A DNA stretch of 64,000 bases from Ilex aquifolium (taxonomy: Eukaryota; Streptophyta; Magnoliopsida; Aquifoliales; Aquifoliaceae), in the NCBI GenBank assembly GCA_951799425.1, contig OX637409.1:14001460-14065459 (forward strand). Reading direction: 5' to 3'. The position numbers and the translations under genes were made by a program. Positions 34,001 to 45,698 of this stretch are shown here, one piece after another. The notes under the pieces are model-generated. The model saw nothing but the letters and a program-made list of their open reading frames with translations, searched no databases and was not told where the DNA came from. How positions within the stretch are numbered: the first letter of the stretch is position 1; each line of letters begins with the position of its first letter.

Positions 34001-37000
34001 TCACAATTCTCTGTTTCATGATCAATTTCTATAAAACCACAACAATTTTCAATTCGTATAAAAACATCTCGATTCCACATGTCCACCCACCCATAACAGA
34101 GTCCAGCAAAAACCTGTTTTCCTTCGGCAAATATTTTCAACCCTCAAAATATTTGGACAGAAAAGATGGCCATATCAGCTTGAAAAGGTTTTAAACAAAC
34201 CTTAAAATTCAAAATTTTTGAAAGTTCACTCTGAATCAATCCCCAAGGGTGAAAAAAGCATTCCTTGATGCAGACCACAACATTCTTCCATTTCTGAAAT
34301 TCCTTATAGATCATTTCATCACCTTTAAGGACAGTAGCATCCAGAGAATTCTTTCTACTATTACCTAGCTGATGCATCTTTTCATTCTCAACCATACCTC
34401 CTCTATTATTATCCTTCCGAAATAGAGATTGCTTATGCCCATATAGAACATCCTCTAACAACCTTTCAAAAATCTCCAATCCCCTTTCAACAATTCCTTT
34501 CGGAATAATCAATCCTATTCTCCGTCCATTATTCATCACCTTAGAAACTCTAAAAATGTCACCAAATCTACTAGAGTCCACTTACATCAAAAGACAAAAG
34601 CCATTACCTCTATACTTTTTCAAGAACACATCCTTCCTATTCCACTGAATAACATTCCAGATAAACTCCTTCAGCCACAACAACCCTTCTTTATTGAACT
34701 TACAAGAAAAAGAACCATATTGATTCCACTCAATAATACAAAAACACTCTCCAATCGACCCTTCAGTCTTCACATAAAAACATTTCTTCTCAATCGAAAC
34801 TTCCCCCATTCAAAAAGAAGATTTTGGACCTTATATTAGTCAGCCGGTTGACATTATTGATTAAATATTCAACGCACTGATGCAGTATACTTTATTATGT
34901 CCATTTAGATCTATGGGGAACCTCACGGGAATCGCCAACTATATATGATATACTGATTTTTGAAATAGCAATACAATCAACAAAAGTTTAGCCTTCAATT
35001 TCTTCAATAATAAGGATTATAAAAGGGAAAACAATGGTCCAATCCAGAATATTTTGCTTTAATACGCACAACTGACCAAACTTTAAAATTGAAATAGACA
35101 GTTCATGCAATAGACAACTAAATATACAGTAACAACTTTTAATACCAAGTTCCGATTTTAAGCTGATAAAAAAAGAAGTTACCGGACGATATGGGGTCCA
35201 TATGTTCTGGCAGCATTTTCAAACTCTTGCTCGCTCAAACTGAGACGTCCAACTTTATTAGGATCAGTGCTTAGCGAGCCTCTAATTTCACTTTTTGACT
35301 TCCCAGCATGAATAGCAATTAAACGCCTATACTCCGGAGCTGCATCTTGCACACCTTCGTCCTCCTCGCTTGATTCATCCTGTCAACAATGGTGAGACTA
35401 TAATTAAGTTGGTGACATGCAGTGCACTAACTGTCAAAGAAAAATTGACGCTACTCACATTCCCTGTGTCATCAGTTTTGAGGTTATTGCCAATAGCTAG
35501 GTTCTCATTCTCCCAAGGTTCTTCCTCTGTTGAAGCCTTCACCTTCTGTGTATTCCCTTTTACCTCCATACTCTGAAACTCACGGAATTCTTTTGGTGGT
35601 TTGGTGGAGATCAAAATTTTTTTCTTCAAAAATTCTGGTGAAGGGAACTCCTTTAGGTCTGACTCAGGGTAGAACAACATGTCTCCAAATGTTCTAGTGA
35701 CCATCTAATTAAAAACAAAATACAGCCATAGACTCACAAAGACAACTCATTCCAAAACTTTAAGACCGGCTTAAAATTCATGTAGTAGAGTAGGGTTTTA
35801 CTCACCCGAGCCACTTTAGCTTGGAGATCTGAATTAAGGTGGTCCTCAAAAGTTACTACAACAGGATATTCAGAAGCATAAAATGCGTAATCCTTAATAG
35901 CCCGCAGACACTTGATAAGTTGGACTGGAGTAGTCAGCGTTCTACAGGTTTAAAGAAATAGCATCACTCAATGCAGAACAAAGAAAATTCTAATGGTTGT
36001 TAAGTAGGGCAATGGAAGTCAGTTCATCAGCACAAATTTCTTGCTTTATATTACAGCAAATGGCGTGATATTCATACATTATATTCCCATACATTAATGG
36101 AATGTGATCGGCTGATCTGATGTTGTAGGTTATAGATGTAAATAAATTTGAGAAGCCATTTCTGGCTTGTGTTAACAAGGAAGAGCAATGTTTTGAAGGA
36201 CATTTTTTTATGGATGTGACACTTCATTATCCTCAGATATCTTTGATTTTGTGCAGCTCATTCTTTCATATCCTTTCAAAACCAACTGGATATAATAGCA
36301 GATTTTATAAATTCTTGCATCATGTAGGGCTAGTATGAAAAATATGATAATGTCGGACATGATATTTGCCTTGATATTGCGCATGTATGAAATGCTCCCT
36401 TATTTGGATATTATGAATGATGAAACACAATATCAAACAACAACTCCGAAGCAATTCGAGATGCATGTCCCCTAAGACCTTCACCTTCAAAGACTATACT
36501 GTTGAACAACGGGTGTAGATGAATTCATTGGCTCTAATAAAAAAGAAAAACTCATTTGCTGAGAGGGGTAATTAACAAATGTTAACCTCCCTTTGTGTTC
36601 TTTAATGTGTGTAATCAATAAATTGCTAAGCAAAACAAGAAAGGATAACACCACATTTGAATGCCAGATCAGAACACATCAGATGTCTAGAAGCAAATGC
36701 AGATTAACTTCATACCCTCCATGTTTAACATCCACATCGTCTCTCGTTGAGTTTGCCCACAAATCCAATTCAATTACTCTTACACCTTTCTTTAGTGCCT
36801 TAATGATAGGATCAATACTGCAGTCACTGCTTAGTTGATTCCCAGTCAAGTAAGAGTTATGGCCTGTATACATGTAATAATGAGCCAACGGAGCATTCAT
36901 GTCGTGATGCACCTGAATCCAAGACACTTCTCACAAAATCAATATTAAGGGACAGAAGATCAAGATATTAAGAAAGCCACAGAAATTGATGGAATGACAA

Positions 37001-38283
37001 GTAAAAGTGCAAAGCTTTGTAGTTTATCTGTTAGTAATTTTTCCAAATTTAAAAAAGGCATAGAAAAGAACATAAATCAATAGCAAATAAGGGTTTGCCC
37101 TGCAATGAAAATTGAAAAGGGAGAAGTTAAGAATATAATATGGAGTATGCACCACAAAAACTAATTTAACCCAACTTTTTCCCAATATTTAATTAACAAT
37201 GCATATAAAGAGTTGAATGCACACAATAAAGTTGCACAGCTTATGTATGTCTGAGAGCAATGGTTAGATACCGGTAATGTCAAAGACTCAAAAGTATATG
37301 ACTATACTGAAAAAACATAGAATGAACTGCGTAGACAAACTTAATGCCCGTTGATGAGAGTATGATCTGGCCAGTTCCCTGCTTCCCAGGGTTAGCTTGG
37401 GGCGTCAGACCTTGTTGAATGACAAATCAATCATTGGTCATTGGGAATTAGAAGCGACAAGCAATCTCAAAACAACTCTTTTAGGAAGAGAAACCACTGG
37501 AGCTCCCAGATGTTTAAGTTCCAATTGCTCAGGCATGAACTGTGGTTGGCATCACATCTATGAAAGCCAGTCGGTTGCAACGGGCACCTGGGCACCTGGC
37601 TATGCTGCTATTAACTTAATTTCTGACATAAGTCTGGTTCAGTGAAAATTATTAGCATTCTTAGATTTTCTCATCTCAACTTAATATTGAAAAGCATTAA
37701 CTCAAATTCTTACAGACGCAAATAATGAAAATTTATACCACCTAAAGTTCCAAAAAAAAAAACAAATTGTTGATAGTTGCACAGGGTCAACACACATGAT
37801 CAATTCCAAAATTATGGTGCACAGTGACATTTTAAATGAATTGAAGTTTTTTTTCACACAGCTAAATAGTGAGATTTGTCACATAGCCATGACAGGTGAA
37901 AGAGCAAGATTGCCAGAATCATGAACACATAGAGAGAGAGAGAGAGAGAGAGAGTAAAATGAGTGAAAGATTACCCCAAGAGATGGTGAGATTGCGAAAT
38001 TATGATCTCCAATGAGATATCGAAAGAAAGCTTCGAGATGGAGGCCTTTACGTTGGAAGATATTGAGGTGCTTGAGACTGTTGAATATCTCTTGGACTTT
38101 CTCGTCCGTTGCGTTATCTTCCTCTTGGAAATCTATCAAGAAACTTCGCAAGTGATTGGCACTCATGGTGCCATTCTCTGAGTAACTCTCGAAAAGTCTC
38201 CTAACATCTTCTGGAGGCTCAACCGCCCTCAGCTTGAATTTTCTCTTGAAGCAGAAACAAACACTGAAATATTGCTTGGACAT
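28008..38283 (-). CDS. PLC: Phosphoinositide-specific phospholipase C, copy 2 (intact)
   Basis: Nine exons: 38283-37975, 36912-36716, 35941-35806, 35704-35459, 35379-35183, 31409-31292, 30525-30388, 30297-30211, 28301-28008. They join in frame into 574 residues, the usual size for plant PI-PLC. It hydrolyses PIP2/PI4P to diacylglycerol and inositol phosphate at the plasma membrane in a calcium-dependent way. Residues 1-103 are the EF-hand-like lobe. The X domain (104-214) has catalytic H121, N122, E151, D153, H167 and E201. An acidic linker runs to about 310. The Y domain (313-447) has [27 protein letters not shown] and [10 protein letters not shown]. The C2 domain (448-574) has [21 protein letters not shown] and DFGGQTCLP. 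The start MSKQYF and basic CFKRKFK match PLC2/PLC7-type proteins. Intron 5 holds a 3.2-kb LINE and intron 8 another. Expression cannot be judged from sequence. Confidence 0.93.
28570..30190 (+). mobile_element. Degenerate L1-type LINE in PLC intron 8, copy 2
   Basis: Same remnant as 2780-4400. The RT box reads [12 protein letters not shown] at about 28630-28664. Shared decay shows that it was inserted and decaying before the duplication. Confidence 0.7.
31673..34841 (-). mobile_element. Internally deleted L1-type LINE in PLC intron 5, copy 2 (no Helitron)
   Basis: Target-site duplications are agccggttgacattatt at 34842-34858 and agccagttgacattatt at 31656-31672 (one mismatch). The poly-A tail is at 31669-31679. 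It has ORF1-like fragments (34809-33539), an acidic tail to 33034, and the zf-RVT end at 32398-31754 ([27 protein letters not shown]). About 3.17 kb with no Helitron, so it records the pre-Helitron state of the intron. Confidence 0.85.
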
Positions 38284-38614
38284 TTGTCACAGAGAGCGAG
38301 AGAGAGAGAGAGAGATGCAATGAGAGAAGACAAAAAGAAGAGGTTGGTTGGTTCCATTGATAAATAAGAGGAGGAAGGAAGGTGGTGAGACTGAGGAGCT
38401 AACTTTTGGGTTTCTACATTCTTCTGAGGAATGGCGTCCAATTGGAGTGGGGAATATATTCTTTGCTGAGCTTTGGAGGAAGTTTGTACTACTGGTTAGG
38501 TGTGGTATCCACATTCCATGCTTGATTCCTAAATCCCAGACTTTAAATAGCAGTCCTACACAATAAGAAAAGTCATTGCTTTTGTGGCAAATCCAATAAA
38601 ATTACTCGCCATCC
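38284..38614 (-). promoter_or_regulatory. 5' UTR and proximal promoter of PLC copy 2
   Basis: A GA/CT repeat (38295-38314) precedes the start. TATTTAAAG (minus, ~38552-38544) is a possible TATA element. About 330 bp are shared with copy 1. Beyond 38614 the sequence differs and Gypsy E1 begins at 38730. Confidence 0.4.
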
Positions 38615-38724
38615 AATAAAATTACCCCCTCCACCATTATTATCACCAGCATTGCTTCCATTGGCTCGTAAGTCATGTGGAACACTGATGTTCAAATCAT
38701 GGTAAATAAATCAAATAGATAAAG

Positions 38725-38729
38725 AGGAG
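38725..38729. repeat. Target-site duplication of Gypsy E1 (left)
   Basis: aggag directly before the 5' LTR, repeated at 50057-50061 directly after the 3' LTR. Confidence 0.9.
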
Positions 38730-40027
38730 TGATGGGACACTCCTGAGAAACGAGTAGATCGCGACACGTGTTCTCAGCACCGAGGACATCTATTGTCTCT
38801 AACAACACCACGTGTCCCCTGCACCAAGTATGTCCTCCCATTTGATGGAACCACGTGTCCTCGACACCGAGACACGTCTTGCTCTCCGACAAACACCACA
38901 TGTCCTCGGCACCAAAACACGTCTTGTTCTCTGAAGACGACGACACAATTCCCTCGGCGCCGAGGGCATTCCCATTCTCTTAAACCATGTACCCTCGGCT
39001 TCGAGGGTACCTCCACTCCAAGACACTTGGGTTTCCTCGGCTTCAGGGATATTTACTGGGACTCTGGTCCTGCCACATAACTCCGACTTCTAGAAAGGCT
39101 ACTGATTGACAGCTGATCAGTCTCAGCTAGACTAGGAATCATGAGGGTATTCTGTACAATGAGGTTAGAATGGCAGGACCAACACAACACTCCACCAAGG
39201 GGAGTCGGACGCGTGGCATAAAGTGCAGGATGAGGGGCAAATAGACAAAAATACCCCTGCTGACATGCGGTTGTCTCAGGCTAGCATTTAATGAATCCTC
39301 AGTCGATGGGACATCAACAGTGACTCAAGAAGCCAGGAGGAGGGGCATTAAGTGCTCTAGTACCAGGACATTTAATGCCTCAGCATTAAATAAAGAGCAT
39401 TAAATGCTCCGGGATCCGAGCATTTAGTGTCTTTGCATAAAAGGAAGAGCATTGATTGCTCGGGGATCCGAGCAATTAATAATGGGGTCTCCCCCATGCG
39501 AAATAGGGGGCACACTGCCCCATATCTAGACACTACCTACTAACTAGGTCCCCAATAATGATGAGCCTTTGGTGGGTACAAATAGCTTCCAAAAATACAA
39601 TGCAAAGGTACGCAAAATCACTCATCAAGAATACACAACAATGCTTTCTTCTTTCCCTCTCTCAAAGAACTGACTTGATCATCGGAGGGGATACGCCGAA
39701 AAACACTCTGGCGCCCTTTCTAACCTATCTTCTGTGTTCTAGGAACCACCAGCGATACGCCGGAATCCAAGCAATTGATGTCTGCTATCACTCAGAAGAT
39801 TGAAGATCTCGGGCCTTCTCATTCTGTAAACATGGCAAATCAGGTATATGGATTTGCTGCTTCTTCTTCCATTCCCAGTCTGCATCAATTCATCACCACT
39901 CCTTAGGCCCCCTTTGGCCCTCTCAACCCCTTCCTTGCCACGGGATCTTCGATACTCGAGGTAAATACGAGCTCACCAAAGGAGAGATCTGTCTTTTACA
40001 ACTATTGTGCGAAAATCATCACGCACA
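38730..40027 (+). repeat. E1 5' LTR
   Basis: 1298 bp, from tgatgggacac to cgcaca. It has about 22 mismatches to the 3' LTR over the first ~370 bases, counted by eye. The TATA position reads TACAAATAG (about 39577-39585) where the 3' LTR has TATAAATAG. It contains ~100 bp (39775-39885) absent from the 3' LTR. Confidence 0.93.
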
Positions 40028-40077
40028 ATTTGGCGCCGTCTGTGGGAAACGATTAAAATTTCCGAAGAACAGTGACC

Positions 40078-41560
40078 ATGATGAATACTCGTCAAAAAGG
40101 GAAGGGCCCTCAACAGAAGAATGCCGATTTACTAGTACCCTCCACATCAAGAACGAAGGACCAAGTCGAAAGTGTCAACAAAGAACTTTCTGTTCACTCG
40201 AGGGAGCAAACCCGCCAAACCAGCATGGGTATCGGGTCTGGAAGATCCGCCCCGTTAGCCCGTCAACTGGCTGAGGTGATCGAGGAAAATTCGGAGACCG
40301 GTTGTGATAGTTGGAAGAAGACAACGTTAACGTCCTAAATCGACTGGAAGAATTTGCGTCCTCCGGTGAGGGATTTCGAGACCTGCCGCGGTCCCGGGAA
40401 CATTCCGTCACGGAGGTGGGACATGAGGATTTGAGAAACCGCTTAAGTGGCGGAACAGGGTGCTCTAGGGCTCCTAAACGCCGAAGGGTCAAGGGGCAGC
40501 TCCCAGAGATTCCATCCAAGAGGACTAGAACATTGGCTTGGAGTGACCTCTGATGGAGGTTGTCAGGGCGAGGAGGCGCAGATGAGTCCGAGGAGGGTTC
40601 GACCCTCTCCGTTCGACACCTTGACACAGGAAGACGTGGAGACCGACCTCGAGAAGGTGAGGCGTACCCCAAGCAGGGGGAAGGCCAAATGGCACGGTTC
40701 CATCCAGAAGGAAGAGATAGGGCCATTCCGGAGGACGACTCTGACTACGAGGCTATCCAATCGCCCTTTACTATGTAGATTGTAGAAATAGAGGTCCCGA
40801 AAAAGTTCGTGGTGCCAAGGTTCAAGGTATATGATGGATGCTCCGACCCGGAAGCCCACCTCCGGCAATACAAGCAAATGATGTCCTTATACCACACAGA
40901 CCATCGGTTGTTATGCCTAGTGTTCTCAATGAGCTTGGGCGACACCGCCATGAAGTGGTTTGAAACCCTCCCACCTTGCAGCATAGGGTTTTGGAAAGAG
41001 CTGACTAGAAGATTTACTGCCCGATTCATCACAGGAAGCAGACGCCCCAAGGACGTTGGGTCGCTACTAACCTTGAGACGGAAGGAAGGAGAATCCCTCC
41101 GCCAGTATGCTGCGCAGTACTGGGAGGAGGTGAACGAAGTAGAAGGAGGTTCTGAGGTCATGGCGGCAGCCTCCTTCAGGCTTGGCCTCCCACGAGACAT
41201 CGACCTCTATAGGTCATTGACGAAGAAAACGCCAGTAGACATGTGCGACTTGATGGCCCGAATCAACAAGTATTCTCGGGTGGAGGATGAAATGATGGGG
41301 GCAGAGGAAAGACTCTCGCCCCGAAAAAGAAGGAAAGGGAAAGGGAGGTGGCCCTTTCCTAGAAGGGACTAGTGCCCCTGTCAGGGAGCTCCTTCAAAGG
41401 GGTTCACATTCTGTTCAAGGAGCCCATTTACAAACTACTCCACAAGATCAAGAGGGAGCCTTTCGTTAAATGGCCACCCAAAATGCAAGGGGATCCGTCC
41501 ACCCGAAACCAGAAAGTGAAATGTTCATACCACCAGGACTTTGGACACCTTACAAAAGAT
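40078..41560 (+). pseudogene. E1 gag (broken frames)
   Basis: An N-terminal frame from about 40078 runs to 40338, then breaks. Frame 40809-41372 is the retrotransposon gag core with HLRQYKQMMSLY, GDTAMKWFETLP, FITGSRRPKDVGSLL, ESLRQYAAQYW and LGLPRDIDLY. After a short frameshift comes the zinc-knuckle-like CSYHQDFGHLTKDC (41521-41562). It would form the particle that packages element RNA. Confidence 0.82.
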
Positions 41561-42350
41561 TGTAGGGTTTATAAGTCTTTCTTAGAGAAGTTGGTGCAAG
41601 AGGGGTACTTGAAGGAATTCATTGAGGAAGCAGCACCGGTGGAGGTCCATGGTGCCAACGACCAAGCCGTTGTCCGAGGCAATATGATCGACGTTATCCA
41701 CGTTTGCCCTCTGGAGCGTCCGACGTCCAAATCTCTCAGGTCCGACCTTAAGAAGGTGGCTTTTACAAGAAAGGTGGATGAGAGGGAGGGGGGCCGGCCA
41801 GACAAGAGGCCCCGGACCGGCAAGGGAGACATTACTTTTTTCGATGCTGACCTCGCAGGCGTGGTCCTCCCCCACAAAGATGCCTTGGTTCTGACCTTGA
41901 AGATTGACAACTTTGACGTCAAAAGGGTCTTGGTGGACTCTGGGAGCTCTTCCGAGGTAATGTACTTCGAAGTATTGAAGCACTTGGGGCTGGGTTGTCA
42001 AGATCTTATCAAATTCGGTACGCCCTTTGTTGGATTTAACGGTTCGTACGCCTTACCCTTGGGCAAAATCACACTGTCGGTTGCCACCGGGTCTATCACA
42101 ATCAACATGGAGTTCGTGGTGATCGATTCTGATTCACCTTACAACATTATTATGGGCGAGCCTGGTTGCATGCGCTAGGAGCGGTGCACTCCACCTATCA
42201 CCAGAAGTTGAAGTTCCCCACACTTGAGGGAGTGAAGGAAATATGCGGGGATCAAGCGTCTGCCAAAAATTGTTTCTATTCAGCAGTAAGGGCGGGGGTC
42301 GCCTCCAAGGAGAAAGAGCGAGATCCCGAGGAGGTCTTGAACAAATAGCA
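41560..42350 (+). pseudogene. E1 aspartic protease region
   Basis: Frame 41372-42178 holds the active site RVLVDSGSSSEVMY near 41925-41965, then VGFNGSYALPLG, and ends near MGEP where a frameshift moves to 42166-42348 (LGAVHSTYHQKLKFPT). It would cleave the element polyprotein. Confidence 0.82.
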
Positions 42351-42501
42351 ATTACAGTCCGGGCGGCTGGGGGTAGATGAGCCGCGGATGGATCCGGCAG
42401 ACCGCTCGGTGGAGGATATCTAGAAGGTACTTCTGGTGGACGGAGACGGGGACAGATACTTCCTGATTGGCTCCACCATGCCCCCGGCCGAGTAGGAAGA
42501 G

Positions 42502-43500
42502 ATGGCCAATTTTTTGAGAAGAAATTTAGATGTATTTGCCTGGGAGCCCACGAAAATGAAAGGAATAAGCCCCGACTTTATAACCCATAAGCTTCATGTT
42601 GTCCTCACTTATAAACCGGTAAAGCAAAAGCCTCGGTGCACGGCGCCGCATCACGCCCAAGCGGTAAATGAAGAGGTTGAAAGGCTCCTGGAGGCTGACA
42701 CCATCTGGGAAGTTCAGTTCCTGGAATGGCTGTTCAACACGGTGTGTGCGAAAAAGAAGGGTGGAAAATGGCGTGTTTGCGTGGACTTCACTGATCTGAA
42801 CAAAGTCTGCCCCAAGGATGACTTCCACCTTCCAAAGGTGGACCAACTGGTGGACGCTACGGTCGGACACCGACGCATGACTTTCCGGGATGCTAGAGTC
42901 GGTTATCATCAAATACCCTTCCATCCATCTGACCAAGAGAAGACTACCTTCATTACTCCGAGGGGAGTCTATTGCTACAAAGTCATGTCTTTTGGCCTAA
43001 AGAATGCAGGGGCCACGTAACAAAGGGTCATGAACCGGATGTTCAAGCGGCAGATAGGGACCACCATGGAAGTATATATAGATGACATGCTAGTCAAAAG
43101 TAAGAGGGAGGGTGATCACCTCACAAATCTGGAAGACACCTTCTCCATCCTCCGCGTGTATAGGCTAAAGCTGAACGCGGCTAAGTGCGCCTTCGGAGTT
43201 GGTTCAGGAAAATTCCTTGGATATCTGGTGAGTCGACATAGGGTAAAGGCAAACCCAGAACAAATCCAAGCCATCATGAATGTACGGAGTCCCTGGACGG
43301 TCCGGGAAGTTAAAAAACTCACAGGGATGCTGATTGCGTTAAACCGATTTATCTCTCGCTCGTCCGACAAATGCAAGCCCTTCTTCGGGGCTATCAAGAG
43401 GTCCGGGAAGGATATCTGGGATCGGGAATGCGAGGAGGCTCTTGGTGGGATCAAGGAGTACCTTAGGATCCTTCCAACCCTGTCTGTCCCGACTAAGGGA
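42502..43500 (+). pseudogene. E1 reverse transcriptase (in-frame stop)
   Basis: Contains FAWEPTKMKGISP, KWRVCVDFTDLNKVCPKDDF and the catalytic YIDDMLVKSK at about 43074-43103. TAA at 43018-43020 replaces a tyrosine codon in the conserved GATYQR segment and splits the domain, so no full RT can be made. Confidence 0.87.
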
Positions 43501-44340
43501 GAGATGCTGTTCCTATACTTGGCCGTGTCAGAATTCGCGGTCAGTGGCGTACTGGTTCATGAACATGAGCAGGAACAGAGGCCAGTATATTATGTAAGAA
43601 AAACTCTGCTGGATGCAGAAACAAGGTACTTGCCCTTGGAAAAGTTAGCGTTAGCACTGATCACGGCAGCAAGGAAATTGAGGCATTACTTCCAAGCGCA
43701 CCCGATCACTGTCTGGACAGAGCAACCACTGAAAGCAATTCTTAGAAGGGTAGACCTCTCGGGAAGAATAGTGAAATGGGCGGTGGATCAAGGGGAACAT
43801 GAGGTCCACTTCAAACCTCGCACTGCCATAAAGGGACAAGTGTTGGCGGACTTCATAGCGGAATTCTCCGGGGAGCCTCCTCTGCCGGAGGGACCCCCCT
43901 CCTCGGAGAGGTACCCTCGACAGGCACTCAAGAACTCTACTGGAGCCTGTGTGTGGACAGATCCTCTAATAGCAGGGGATCCATAATCGGAGTACTGTTA
44001 GTCTCCTAGGAAGGATCGGTCACGGAGCAGGCCGTCCGACTAGGCTTCAAGGCATCCAACAATGAGGCGGAGTATGAAGCTCTTATTTCCGGGCTCAAAC
44101 TGGCTGATGTAGCGGGAGCAGCCGAGCTAACTGTCCACTGCGATTCCATGCTAGTAGTCAACCAAATCAATGGAGAATTCGAGGCAAGGGACTCCCGGAT
44201 GAAGGCTTATCACCACAAGGAGATGGTTTTACTCCAAAAGTTCAGGAAATGGGAGGTTAAGCAAGTTCCTTGAGATAAAAATGCCCACGCCGACGCCCTG
44301 GCTTGCCTGGCCTCAGCACTGGACTCCGACACAACACGAA
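43500..44340 (+). pseudogene. E1 RNase H plus second (archaeal-like) RNase H domain
   Basis: The Ty3-type RNase H follows RT in frame up to 43986 (LYLAVSEFAVSGVLV, YLPLEKLALALITAARKLRHYFQAH, LADFIAEF). A second RNase H-like domain follows in broken frames, 43950-44340: a VDRSSN start, [16 protein letters not shown] (44038-44085), [10 protein letters not shown], and HADALACLAS near 44285-44314. Dual RNase H is a hallmark of the Tat lineage. Confidence 0.8.
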
Positions 44341-44534
44341 GGATCACGGTGGAATACCTTCCCAGCATAAATAAAGCTTGCAGGGTGATGGCCATCCAGG
44401 AAGGGGAAGAGCCACCTAGCTGGACCAATCCACTACTCAAGTTTCTCCTTTTCGGAGAACTCCCTGAATGCCCCAAGGAAGCTAGGAAGATAAAGCTGAG
44501 GGCCCCAAGATTTTAAGTCTCTCCAGATTAGAAG

Positions 44535-45658
44535 TTGTATCGAAAGTCGTTCTCTGGGCCCTATCTGCTTTGTGTCCGTGAAGACAAAGTAGAACCTCTT
44601 TTGTATGAGGTACATAAAGGCATATGTGGGGGGCACTCAGGTGGATGGTCCATGGCCCACCGTATCATGTCCCAAGGGTATTGGTGGTCGCGAATGCAAA
44701 AAGATGCGCAGACTTATGTCCAGAAATGTAATCAATGTCAGAGATTCGCCCCAGTCATCCGACAGCCGACCGGAGACTTGCATCCATTAACTAGTCCTTG
44801 GTCGTTCGCTCAATGGGGACTCGACCTGGTCGGACCCCTTTCGAGGGCTCCTGGAGGTAAGAGGTTCCTGATTGTGGGAACCGATTATTTCACCAAGTGG
44901 GTGGAAGCGGAACCACTTACCAATATCAGGGACATAGATACCAAAAAGTTTGTGTGGAAGAACATAGTGATAAGGTTTGGATTCCCCCGTGCACTCGTAT
45001 CGGACAACGGAACCCAATTCAATAGCGGGCCTTTCAAGTCTTTTTGTAAGCACCTTGGTATCCGGAACTACTATTCTACCCTTGCATATCCACAAGCCAA
45101 CGGACAGGCTGAGTCTTCAAACAAAACTATCATCAATGGAATCAAGAAGAGATTAGAAAAAGCCAAGGGAAAGTGGGTGGAAGAACTCCTAACGTCCTCT
45201 GGACATATAGGACCACCCCTCGAAGCTCAATAGGGAAGACACCCTACGCTCTCGCGTATGGGGTAGAGACGGTCATCCCTCTTAAGGTAGGCCTTCCGAC
45301 CATAAGAACACAAGCCTTTGACACGGGGAACAACGACCGCCGACTCAGCTTGGACATGGACCTCACAGAGGAAAGAAGAGAAGTCGCTGCTTTGAGATTG
45401 GCCAAGTACCAAGAAGGGGTGTCCAGACTCTACCACTGAAGGGTAAAACCCCGAGAATTCCTAGCAGGCGATCTGGTGCTCAAAAGGGTGGTAGCAAACA
45501 CCCGGGATCCAGCAGATGGAAAGATGGGGCCCAACTAGGAAGGACCATACAAAGTCACGTCGGTAGGAGGCTCCGGGTCATATAGACTGGAAGACTTGGA
45601 GGGAAATGCTGTAATTCGCCCTTGGAATGTGATGAATTTGAAGAAATACTACGTTTAA
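44535..45658 (+). pseudogene. E1 integrase (frameshifted)
   Basis: The zinc-binding HHCC part (HKGICGGHSGG...CNQCQ) is followed by the DDE core (WGLDLVGPL, TDYFTKWVEAE, VSDNGTQFNS, NGQAESSNKTI). A one-base shift near 45180 moves to the frame 45173-45439 (LWTYRTTPRSS, GKTPYALAYG). C-terminal words such as GDLVLKRV and WNVMNLKKYY appear in broken frame to 45658. Confidence 0.86.
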
Positions 45659-45698
45659 AAATTGAGAGCCCATTTTCATGTCAAGTGAATTATCCTGG

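Larger units (their letters stand above)
26032..38614. repeat. Segmental duplication, copy 2 (bS18 3' end plus PLC)
   Basis: Direct-orientation partner of 275-14222. Upstream, copy 2 keeps about 350 bp more of the bS18 locus (the exon at 25680) that copy 1 lacks because of the LTR at 1-274. Downstream, similarity ends at 38614, 115 bp before Gypsy E1. Confidence 0.95.

Noticed and set aside
38624-38700. Short minus-strand open stretch (VPHDLRANGSNAG-like) between copy 2 and E1
   Set aside because: It could be a piece of an upstream exon, but it is short and I could not find convincing splice sites or a partner.
40175-41200. Minus-strand frames opposite E1 gag
   Set aside because: Shadows of the gag coding strand. 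The supported antisense gene is elsewhere, at 46846-48566.
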